From CAZMXI01 sp964570205 (GTDB lineage: Bacteria > Planctomycetota > Phycisphaerae > Tepidisphaerales > Tepidisphaeraceae), in contig CAZMXI010000201.1 of the NCBI GenBank assembly GCA_964570205.1, positions 1 through 8,294 of the forward strand: a DNA stretch of 8,294 nt. Reading direction: 5' to 3'. Below the pieces are notes generated by a model. It saw only the letters and a list, made by a program, of their open reading frames with translations. It was not told the origin of the DNA and ran no database searches. A program made the position numbers and the translations under genes. This document shows, one piece after another, positions 1 to 5,023 of this stretch (positions are counted from its first letter, which is position 1; every line of letters starts with the position of its first letter).

Positions 1-1141
1 GCTCCCGGTAGGCGACGACGAGGAAGTTGCCGCAGCCGCAGGCCGGGTCGAGGAAGCGCAGGGAGGCGATGCGGTCATGCAGCTTGCGGAGGGCGGGCTT
101 GTCGCGGCGGGCTTTGTCGAATTCGGCCTGGAGATCGTCGAGAAAGAGGGAGCGGATGAGTTTTAATATGTCCCGCTCGGAGGTGTAATGAGCGCCGATC
201 TGGCGGCGTTCGCGAGGGAGCATGATGGACTGGAAGAGCGCGCCGAAAATGTGGGGGGAGATGCGGTTCCACTTGAAGGCGCAGCAGGCGAGCAGGGCGT
301 TGCGCATGGCCGAGTTGAACTCGGCGAAGCCGAGGTGCTCGGAGAAGAGGTCGCCGTTGACGTAGGGGAGTTCGGCGAGGTCTTCGTCGAGGTTCTTCTG
401 GCGGCGGTCGCGGGGGGTGTCGAGGACGCCGAAGAAGCGGGCGAGCTGGGGGCCGAGGTCGGAGCCGTCGGGGCGGGTGCAGCGCTCAACGTAGAAGCGG
501 AAGACGTCTGGGTCGCCGAAGATGCCGGTGTCGTCGGCGAAGAGGCAGAAGAGGATGCGGACGAGGAAGCGCTCGAGGTCATGGCCGGCGTAGCCGCCGG
601 ATTCGAGCTGGTCGTGGAGGTTGCCGAGGAGTTCGACAGCGCGGAGGTTGGCGGGGTCTTCTGGGTCAACCCGGCGGGTTTCGTAGCCGGCGATGAAGCC
701 GAAGGCGCGGATATGGGATGGGAGGTCGGCGAGGTCGAAGTCGAGGGTGGCGTCTTCGGGCGATTCCGGTTCGAGGTCATGGAGGGCGAAGCGAGCGAAG
801 TCGGAGACGAGGATATAGCGGGGTGCTTCATCGCCGCGGCCGGCGTTGATGAGGTTCTGGACGTAGCCGATGGCCTGGGTGTGGGCCTTGGAGAGGTCTT
901 TGCCGCGCGACTTGTGCTCGGCGATGAGGTTGTTTTTCCAGAAGAGGTCGATGAAGTCGGTGTCGCCGTGGAGGTTCTTGACGGGTTCTTCGAAGGCGGC
1001 GACTTTTCGGCGGCTGACGCCGAAGACGTTGAAGAATTCGTTCCAGAAGGTCTGGGCCTCAGCGCGTTCGCGGGAGGCGTCGGACCAGTCGCGCGCGAAG
1101 GCGATGGCCCGGGCGCGGATTTCGTTACGGGAGAGGGGCAT
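1..1141 (-). CDS. MmeI-like type IIL restriction-modification enzyme (N-terminal part; C-terminus beyond left edge)
   Basis: Single-chain DNA methyltransferase/endonuclease of the MmeI/YeeA type (COG1002-like), which in known members cuts DNA through an N-terminal nuclease and protects the host by methylation. The visible 380 residues begin MPLSRNEIRARAIAFARDW, a start typical of the family. A PD-(D/E)XK nuclease centre is visible as D65, E75 and K77 (FIDLFW, then AEHKSRG), the D-X9-E-X-K spacing I recall for MmeI. A helical linker follows, then GAHYTSERDILKLI (residues 316-329, motif X-like) and DPACGCGNFL (365-374, SAM-binding motif I). The catalytic NPPY motif, target-recognition domain and C-terminus would lie left of the window. 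Family members are usually about 900 or more residues. The ATG at 1141 has no Shine-Dalgarno but a TATGAT 6 nt upstream. Leucine is mostly CTC and most codons end in C, unlike the neighbours, which suggests transfer. It could be a methyltransferase-only homologue if the nuclease is inactive, but the key residues are present. Confidence 0.9.
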   Translation of the reverse strand, partial: MPLSRNEIRARAIAFARDWSDASRERAEAQTFWNEFFNVFGVSRRKVAAFEEPVKNLHGDTDFIDLFWKNNLIAEHKSRGKDLSKAHTQAIGYVQNLINAGRGDEAPRYILVSDFARFALHDLEPESPEDATLDFDLADLPSHIRAFGFIAGYETRRVDPEDPANLRAVELLGNLHDQLESGGYAGHDLERFLVRILFCLFADDTGIFGDPDVFRFYVERCTRPDGSDLGPQLARFFGVLDTPRDRRQKNLDEDLAELPYVNGDLFSEHLGFAEFNSAMRNALLACCAFKWNRISPHIFGALFQSIMLPRERRQIGAHYTSERDILKLIRSLFLDDLQAEFDKARRDKPALRKLHDRIASLRFLDPACGCGNFLVVAYRE

Positions 1142-1147
1142 GGGTGC

Positions 1148-1153
1148 ATCATA
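1148..1153 (-). promoter_or_regulatory. candidate -10 element of the MmeI-like gene
   Basis: On the minus strand TATGAT (5 of 6 matches to TATAAT) lies 6 nt before the ATG at 1141, which would place the transcript start at or next to the start codon. No good -35 is visible at the right distance. The gene has no Shine-Dalgarno, so leaderless transcription is an inference from position only. Confidence 0.35.
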
Positions 1154-1190
1154 AGTTGAGGCTGGCGGCAGGGAAAGCGGGTGGAGGAAC

Positions 1191-1219
1191 GGGGTGAGGC
1201 GGGGCCTTGGCGGGCGGGG
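1191..1219 (+). other. possible G-quadruplex-forming sequence in intergenic DNA
   Basis: Four runs of three or four G (1191-1194, 1201-1204, 1212-1214, 1216-1219) are separated by loops of 6, 7 and 1 nt, which fits the usual G3+N1-7 rule. It sits between the divergent MmeI-like gene and the GntR promoter. The surrounding stretch 1155-1260 is G-rich on this strand and also holds the 8-bp palindrome GGCCGGCC at 1223-1230. The pattern may simply reflect high GC, and no function is shown. Confidence 0.3.
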
Positions 1220-1304
1220 AGAGGCCGGCCCTACGGCGTGGGAGGCATGAGGGCGGGGAGAAGGCCATTACCGCGAGATTGGTCGTGAGAACCACGGATT
1301 TCTG

Positions 1305-1332
1305 TTGACAGGGGGAATTTGTCTGTTATAGT
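1305..1332 (+). promoter_or_regulatory. sigma-70-type promoter of the GntR operon
   Basis: A perfect TTGACA (-35, 1305-1310) is followed after 16 nt by TATAGT (-10, 1327-1332). The expected transcript start is near 1339, giving a leader of only about 15 nt before the ATG at 1354. The local A+T content is much higher than in the rest of the window. This is the best promoter match seen here. Confidence 0.75.
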
Positions 1333-1345
1333 AGTTATATAACAG
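1323..1345. promoter_or_regulatory. palindromic operator overlapping the -10, probably bound by the adjacent GntR protein
   Basis: CTGTTATA (1323-1330), a 7-nt spacer, then TATAACAG (1338-1345): a perfect 8-bp inverted repeat with its centre at 1334. It covers the -10 hexamer and the expected transcript start, so a dimeric repressor bound here would block RNA polymerase. GntR-family proteins bind as dimers to such repeats and often regulate their own operon. Binding by the protein encoded just downstream is inferred from position and family. Confidence 0.65.
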
Positions 1346-1353
1346 TTGGCAAT

Positions 1354-1746
1354 ATGCTCATTGCTGTCAACGAACATGACGCCCGGCCGATTTACCAGCA
1401 GATCGTTGCGCAGGTGAAGGAGCAGGTTTCCAATGGGATGCTTCGCGCTGGCGAGGAACTTCCGGGGGTGCGGGAACTGGCCGACAGCCTCGGAATCAAC
1501 CTTCACACGGTGCACCGGGCGTATCGCGAGCTTCACCAGGCGGGGATCATTTATCTTCGGCTCGGCCGCCGCGCCAGGATAGCCGAGCCGCGCAAAGACC
1601 CCGCCACACGCAAGGAAATTGACGCCGTGCTGGTGAACCGGCTGAACGAGCTGATCACCGAGGCGTTTCACCTTCGAGTCGGCCCGGAGGAGTTCCGCCA
1701 ACTGGTGAATGAGGTGCTGGAGAAGCGCAAAGGAGAACGGTCATGA
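1354..1746 (+). CDS. GntR-family transcriptional regulator, YtrA subfamily
   Basis: A 130-residue DNA-binding repressor-like protein. Residues about 11-77 form the winged helix-turn-helix, with the GntR hallmark run PIYQQIV, then LPGVRELADSLGINLHTVHR (37-56, recognition helix region) and a wing around residues 66-77. The remaining 50 residues are a short helical tail (to EVLEKRKGERS) that would serve dimerisation. This short tail without a ligand-binding domain is typical of the YtrA subfamily, whose members usually control a linked membrane protein or ABC transporter operon. The ATG at 1354 sits about 15 nt after the expected transcript start and has no clear Shine-Dalgarno. The stop overlaps the next start as ATGA, so the two genes are probably translated together. 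It probably represses its own operon through the inverted repeat at 1323-1345. The effector is unknown. Confidence 0.93.
   Translation: MLIAVNEHDARPIYQQIVAQVKEQVSNGMLRAGEELPGVRELADSLGINLHTVHRAYRELHQAGIIYLRLGRRARIAEPRKDPATRKEIDAVLVNRLNELITEAFHLRVGPEEFRQLVNEVLEKRKGERS
1729..1737 (+). promoter_or_regulatory. Shine-Dalgarno of the DUF1648-like gene
   Basis: AAAGGAGAA inside the end of the GntR gene places AGGAG (1731-1735) 7 nt before the ATG at 1743. It supports that start and separate ribosome loading on the overlapping second gene. The ATG at 1746, one codon later, is also possible. Confidence 0.8.
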
Positions 1747-2717
1747 TGCACAGGTTACACCACCCCTTGTGGACCCATCTGCCAGCGCTGGCGTGTGTTG
1801 CGGCATTGGCCTGGGCGTTTGTGGCGTATCGGCCCTGGCCGGAGAGCATTGGGCTGCATTTCGGGGCGGATGGCCGGCCGGATCGCTATGGATCGCCATG
1901 GGAACTGCTGCTCTGGGCAATGCTTTTCCCCTGCTTCTTCATCATCGGCTCGGTCGTCCTTGATGAGATCTGGGCTCGCCAGGAACCGCGCAAGCGATTC
2001 AACTATCTGGCGTTGACGGATGAATTGATTGTCGGCCTGATGGCCGGGGTGATCGTTCGGCAACTGGAGTTGGCGTCGAAGGGCGACATCGACATTGTTC
2101 TGCCCTGGCGAGCGGGTCTGCTTGCGGCCCTGGCCGCCGCTGCGGCGGCGGTCATCATGGAGCTGCTGCGTCCGCATCGGCCAGCGCCAACGCCGGAAAT
2201 CGAGCACGAGTCGCCCGAGCGACTTGCGGCGCTGATCGACCGCATCCGATCCGATCAGCAATGGGCGTACTGGGAGAGTCAGGCGCCGTTCTACGTCTAC
2301 GCCCTGTTCGGGTCCATTTCGGCCCTGGCGGTGGTGATGGCCGGGTTGTTATCGATTTCGCTGCCGGTGCGAATCGTCATTTTCGCCGGCGGCATCGCCG
2401 TTCTGCTGGTGGGCGGCGGTTTTCGCGTCACGGTGACGGCGGACCGGCTCATGGTGCGCATGGGGCTGATCGCCCTGCCGGTGTTGCGGTTGAAGCTGGC
2501 GGACATCCGCGAGGCCGAGATTCACGATTTCGCCCCGCTGGTGAACTTCGGCGGCTGGGGCATTCGCTGGAACGGACGGATCTGGGCGTATTACTGGCGC
2601 GGGCGGACGGGGGTAAAGCTGTTGACTGCGCGGGGGCGGGAGTTTCTGATCGGGTCCGACCGCCCCGAGCGGCTGGCGGCCGTCGTGCGGGCGGCCATCG
2701 CCGCCCAGCCCGCCTGA
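1743..2717 (+). CDS. DUF1648-like multi-pass membrane protein with PH-like C-terminal domain
   Basis: A 324-residue inner-membrane protein. The first membrane segment (about 13-29) is followed by PWPESIGLHFGADGRPDRYG (31-50), which matches the DUF1648 pattern of a loop with HF, G-PDR and G, as in SdpI-like proteins. Further hydrophobic segments lie at about 54-73, 95-107, 124-142, 183-204 and 209-227. A charged region (145-180) lies between the fourth and fifth. From about 227 to the end the chain is soluble and strand-rich (FRVTVTADRLMVRMG onwards), resembling bacterial PH domains that often follow membrane segments. GntR regulators of the YtrA type are commonly paired with DUF1648 proteins, so the operon fits a known arrangement. 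SdpI relatives give immunity to membrane toxins in Bacillus, but that role is not shown here. The exact function is unknown. Confidence 0.8.
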   Translation: MMHRLHHPLWTHLPALACVAALAWAFVAYRPWPESIGLHFGADGRPDRYGSPWELLLWAMLFPCFFIIGSVVLDEIWARQEPRKRFNYLALTDELIVGLMAGVIVRQLELASKGDIDIVLPWRAGLLAALAAAAAAVIMELLRPHRPAPTPEIEHESPERLAALIDRIRSDQQWAYWESQAPFYVYALFGSISALAVVMAGLLSISLPVRIVIFAGGIAVLLVGGGFRVTVTADRLMVRMGLIALPVLRLKLADIREAEIHDFAPLVNFGGWGIRWNGRIWAYYWRGRTGVKLLTARGREFLIGSDRPERLAAVVRAAIAAQPA

Positions 2718-2749
2718 TCAGGGGCCGATCTCGCCGGAGACGGGCTGGG
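2704..2749. terminator. inverted repeat across two convergent gene ends, possible bidirectional terminator
   Basis: CCCAGCCCG (2704-2712) and CGGGCTGGG (2741-2749) are perfect inverted repeats 28 nt apart. Between them, CCTGATCAGG (2713-2722) is a 10-bp palindrome whose centre, TGATCA, provides the TGA stop of both convergent genes. No T-run follows on either strand, so it would not be a classical intrinsic terminator. It may instead act as a roadblock or mRNA 3' end. The repeat could also arise by chance in GC-rich coding DNA. Confidence 0.35.
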
Positions 2750-3425
2750 GGGCGATGTTCATGCGTTCCTCCAGGATTTTCTCGAGGTACCGGGGCTCAT
2801 CCGGATCGGTGAAGCCGCTCAGTAGCTTGAGCTTTCGGCCGTCGCGCATGATGGCCGAAAGCTGATAGATCCACTGGCTGTTCTGCTCCATGCTGCTGCG
2901 GTTGCAGTAGAGCTGCTGGATTTCGCGCACCTTCAGCCGCCGGTTGCCCCACCAGGGGAGCGGGCCATGCCTGATGACCAGTTCGTCGCGGCTGACGTGC
3001 ACGATGGTCCTGTTCAGAAAACTCGTGATGACGACATAGGTCAGCACCACGCCCACCATCACGTGCAGCAGGGGGAAGACCTTCATCATCAGCGGCCCGT
3101 CTTCTGTGAAGGCCAGGTAGTACCAGAAAATGAGGAATCCATCCCAGAAGGTGCAGAAGAACGCCAGGAAGACATGTACCGGCGACCACGACCGCCAGCG
3201 GATGGTCCATTGGCCGCCGGATCGCTCGATCTTAAACCGCCGCGACTGCGGCAGGAGCGGTTCGCTTTTAGGCTGCGGCTGCGCCGCGCGGGGAACCTCA
3301 CGCCTCGGCGATTGCAGGCCGAACGCGAATTCATGCCCGCACTTACCGCACGTTGCACGCGAAGCACCGAGGTCCATCAACTCGGCCGGGATGATGTAAC
3401 CGCATTGAGGACAATAGAGCCGCAT
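2718..3425 (-). CDS. zinc-ribbon membrane protein with PH-like C-terminal domain
   Basis: A 235-residue protein that I cannot assign to a named family. The N-terminus is a zinc ribbon: CPQC (residues 5-8) and CGKC (26-29) would hold one zinc ion. A basic, proline-rich linker (about 38-65) follows, then two membrane segments (about 83-105 and 115-137) separated by a short acidic loop. The last 95 residues (from RTIVHVSRDELVIRHG) look like a small beta-rich PH-type domain, with the zinc ribbon presumably on the same, cytoplasmic side. CPxC ribbons ahead of membrane segments are common in proteins of unknown function in Planctomycetota. Its stop abuts that of the convergent plus-strand gene. The ATG at 3425 has no Shine-Dalgarno but a TAGAAT 6 nt upstream. 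It is expressed divergently from the radical SAM gene, with 94 bp between the two starts. Confidence 0.8.
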   Translation of the reverse strand: MRLYCPQCGYIIPAELMDLGASRATCGKCGHEFAFGLQSPRREVPRAAQPQPKSEPLLPQSRRFKIERSGGQWTIRWRSWSPVHVFLAFFCTFWDGFLIFWYYLAFTEDGPLMMKVFPLLHVMVGVVLTYVVITSFLNRTIVHVSRDELVIRHGPLPWWGNRRLKVREIQQLYCNRSSMEQNSQWIYQLSAIMRDGRKLKLLSGFTDPDEPRYLEKILEERMNIAPQPVSGEIGP

Positions 3426-3431
3426 TGCCGG

Positions 3432-3437
3432 ATTCTA
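3432..3437 (-). promoter_or_regulatory. candidate -10 element of the zinc-ribbon gene
   Basis: TAGAAT on the minus strand (5 of 6 matches to TATAAT) ends 6 nt before the ATG at 3425. No convincing -35 is visible. The spacing would make the mRNA leaderless, in line with the absent Shine-Dalgarno. Confidence 0.35.
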
Positions 3438-3483
3438 CCCGCCGTTGATGCCGAGGCGAGCCGGGCGGCCGGACGCGAACGGG

Positions 3484-3512
3484 TTTACGCGAAGCTCGAC
3501 CCGCCATACCCT
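3484..3512 (+). promoter_or_regulatory. weak candidate promoter of the radical SAM gene
   Basis: TTTACG (3484-3489, 4 of 6 matches) and TACCCT (3507-3512, 3 of 6 matches) are 17 nt apart, and the second ends 7 nt before the chosen ATG at 3520. The match is weak and depends on the same leaderless geometry as the neighbouring genes. Confidence 0.25.
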
Positions 3513-3519
3513 TAGTGCA

Positions 3520-4386
3520 ATGGTCGCGCGAAAGACATCCCTGTTCACGCAGCACAGCCGCTCCTGGCGGGACAACCACTTTGTTTATCCCGTCATCAGC
3601 CGCCGCAGCCGGGGTTTGTCCATCGGCATCAACCTAAACCCCGACACCGCCTGCAACTTCGACTGCATCTACTGCTGCGTTGACCGCACACAGCCGCCGA
3701 AGGTGACCAAGGTGGACCTGGACCGCCTGGCGGGCGAGCTCGAGGGCATGCTTGCCCTGGCGGGCTCGGGCGAGATCTTCCGCCAGCCGCCTTTTGACAA
3801 GACCCCGCCCAACCTGGCTCGCGTCAATGACATCGCCTTCAGCGGCGATGGCGAGCCGACCAGCTATGGACGGTTCGGCGATGCCTGCCGGCTGGCCGTC
3901 GAATTGCGCGACCGCCACGGGATGCCCGGCGCGAAGATCATCACGATCACCAACGCCACCCTGCTGCACCGCCCGGCGGTGGCGAGAGCGATGGCGTGGC
4001 TGGATGGCCACAACGGCGAAATCTGGGCGAAGCTCGACGCCGGCACAGAGGCTTACTATCGCGCGGTCGATCGCACCACCATACCACTCTCGCGAGTATT
4101 AGAGAACATCCTGGCAGCCGGGCGCATCCGGCCGATCCTGATTCAGTCGATGTTCATGCGTGTCGCCGGGCACGGCCCGGATGACGCCGAGATGGATGCT
4201 TACGTCGGCCGTCTTTGCGACCTGGTCCGTGACGGATGCCGGATCAAGCTCGTGCAGGTCTACACCATCGCCCGGCCGACGGCCACGACGGATGCGACGC
4301 CACTGGAGGACGCTGCGGTCGATCGGATCGCCGATCGGGTTCGCAGCGCCGGCCTGAACGTCGAAAGCTACTACAGTCCCGGCTGA
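3520..4386 (+). CDS. radical SAM protein, COG0731-like
   Basis: A 288-residue radical SAM enzyme. The 4Fe-4S cluster motif CNFDCIYC gives C45, C49 and C52 (CxxxCxxC), with an extra cysteine at 53. It is preceded by a short arginine-rich stretch and GLSIGINLNP, as in the COG0731 group, whose relatives include the TYW1 wybutosine enzymes. FSGDGEPT (107-114) is the SAM-binding GGE-like strand. KLDAGTEAYYRAVDR (171-185) and the stretch ending YTIARPTA (248-255) match later conserved blocks of that group. The reading frame is open back to 3445, but residues encoded before 3520 look non-coding, and MVARKTSLFTQHSRSW is a natural start. No Shine-Dalgarno is seen. The substrate is unknown. There is no neighbouring partner gene that suggests a pathway. 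Bacterial COG0731 members are largely uncharacterised, so a tRNA-modifying role would be only a guess. Confidence 0.88.
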   Translation: MVARKTSLFTQHSRSWRDNHFVYPVISRRSRGLSIGINLNPDTACNFDCIYCCVDRTQPPKVTKVDLDRLAGELEGMLALAGSGEIFRQPPFDKTPPNLARVNDIAFSGDGEPTSYGRFGDACRLAVELRDRHGMPGAKIITITNATLLHRPAVARAMAWLDGHNGEIWAKLDAGTEAYYRAVDRTTIPLSRVLENILAAGRIRPILIQSMFMRVAGHGPDDAEMDAYVGRLCDLVRDGCRIKLVQVYTIARPTATTDATPLEDAAVDRIADRVRSAGLNVESYYSPG

Positions 4387-4416
4387 CGTGGCTGGAAAAC
4401 AGCCGGCAGGTTTTTT
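4379..4416 (+). terminator. candidate intrinsic terminator after the radical SAM gene
   Basis: CCGGCTG (4379-4385) pairs with CAGCCGG (4400-4406) around a 14-nt loop, and T6 follows at 4411-4416. The left arm includes part of the stop codon. A shorter nested stem, GGCTG/CAGCC (4390-4394, 4400-4404), competes for the same right arm. The 4 nt between stem and T-run weakens the case. Confidence 0.45.
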
Positions 4417-4480
4417 ACGATGCCGATCGCGGTCGCAGGCCAGAACCGGCACGGTCTGGGGCAGCAGGTCAACGCGGCAT

Positions 4481-5023
4481 ATGGCGATGCGTGAACCCAA
4501 TCAGGCCGACCACCTCATCGCCCGCCAGCTTTTTGGCGGTGATTTCCACCCAAGACGGGAATCGACCGAGTCCAGGACGGCCGTGTACAACCGCTACTGG
4601 CATCTGGACCTGAACAACCGCCGTCATCTCGGCCGGCGCAAGTGGGAACAAGCCGCCCTCGAAGCCCTGGTTGACCTGGCGGGGCAACTCGATTGGCTCT
4701 ATCCGCCCGATTTCTCGAATCGCCATGCCGTGCGGTTCCGCGCTGCCGGCCGGAGCGACGATTTTCTGGTCATCCGCACCAGTCGTCCCCGGTGCCTGAT
4801 GCTGCAACTACACCCCGCGACCGATGTTTCCTCACGAACGATCCAACGGACGAAGGTGCCATTCGTGCGTGCGCCGCGACCGCAGTTTCAGATCACCTTG
4901 CTTGGACAGGTGGATTCCCCCGCGTTCCGCCGTTTCTTTAACGCCTACGCCCGCCGGATGCGCGCGGCATTCAAAGCGGCTGGCGTTCGGCCCTCGCCTC
5001 CGCGGCAGCGCCGCTCGCGATAA
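4481..5023 (+). CDS. hypothetical protein, 180 residues
   Basis: I do not recognise this protein. Codon use is that of a real gene in this GC-rich DNA (mixed C and G third positions, consistent across the frame). It is soluble and basic, with no signal peptide or membrane segment. Visible landmarks are YNRYWHLDLNNRRHLGRRKW (36-55), a short helix ALEALVDLAGQLDWLYPP (59-76), a likely beta-rich middle (85-142), FRRFFNAYARRMRAAFKAAG (149-168) and a strongly basic tail, PSPPRQRRSR. The frame is open back to 4388, but that part overlaps the candidate terminator and does not look coding, so I start at 4481. The ATG at 4487 is equally possible and neither has a good Shine-Dalgarno. The last 53 nt overlap the end of the convergent EamA gene. 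The basic ends might suggest nucleic-acid binding, but nothing confirms it. Confidence 0.7.
   Translation: MAMREPNQADHLIARQLFGGDFHPRRESTESRTAVYNRYWHLDLNNRRHLGRRKWEQAALEALVDLAGQLDWLYPPDFSNRHAVRFRAAGRSDDFLVIRTSRPRCLMLQLHPATDVSSRTIQRTKVPFVRAPRPQFQITLLGQVDSPAFRRFFNAYARRMRAAFKAAGVRPSPPRQRRSR

Noticed and set aside
163..1159. Long open frames of 329 residues (minus, 163-1152) and 323 residues (plus, 188-1159)
   Set aside because: They are shadows of the MmeI-like gene. One is almost only Ser, Thr, Pro and Ala, the other Val, Glu, Gly and Ala, as expected from C-ending codons read out of frame. The third frame carries recognisable motifs.
1223..1230. GGCCGGCC palindrome as part of a dispersed repeat
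   Set aside because: No second copy of the surrounding sequence is visible in this window, and short GC palindromes are expected in such DNA.
1231..1701. Minus-strand open frame of 156 residues
   Set aside because: It lies antisense to the GntR gene and its promoter and has no recognisable features.
3445..3519. N-terminal extension of the radical SAM protein starting at 3445
   Set aside because: The extra 25 residues look non-coding, have no ribosome-binding site, and precede a natural start at 3520.
4388..4480. Longer start for the hypothetical protein at 4388
   Set aside because: It begins 1 nt after the radical SAM stop, crosses the hairpin and T-run, and gives an arginine-rich stretch that does not resemble the rest of the protein.
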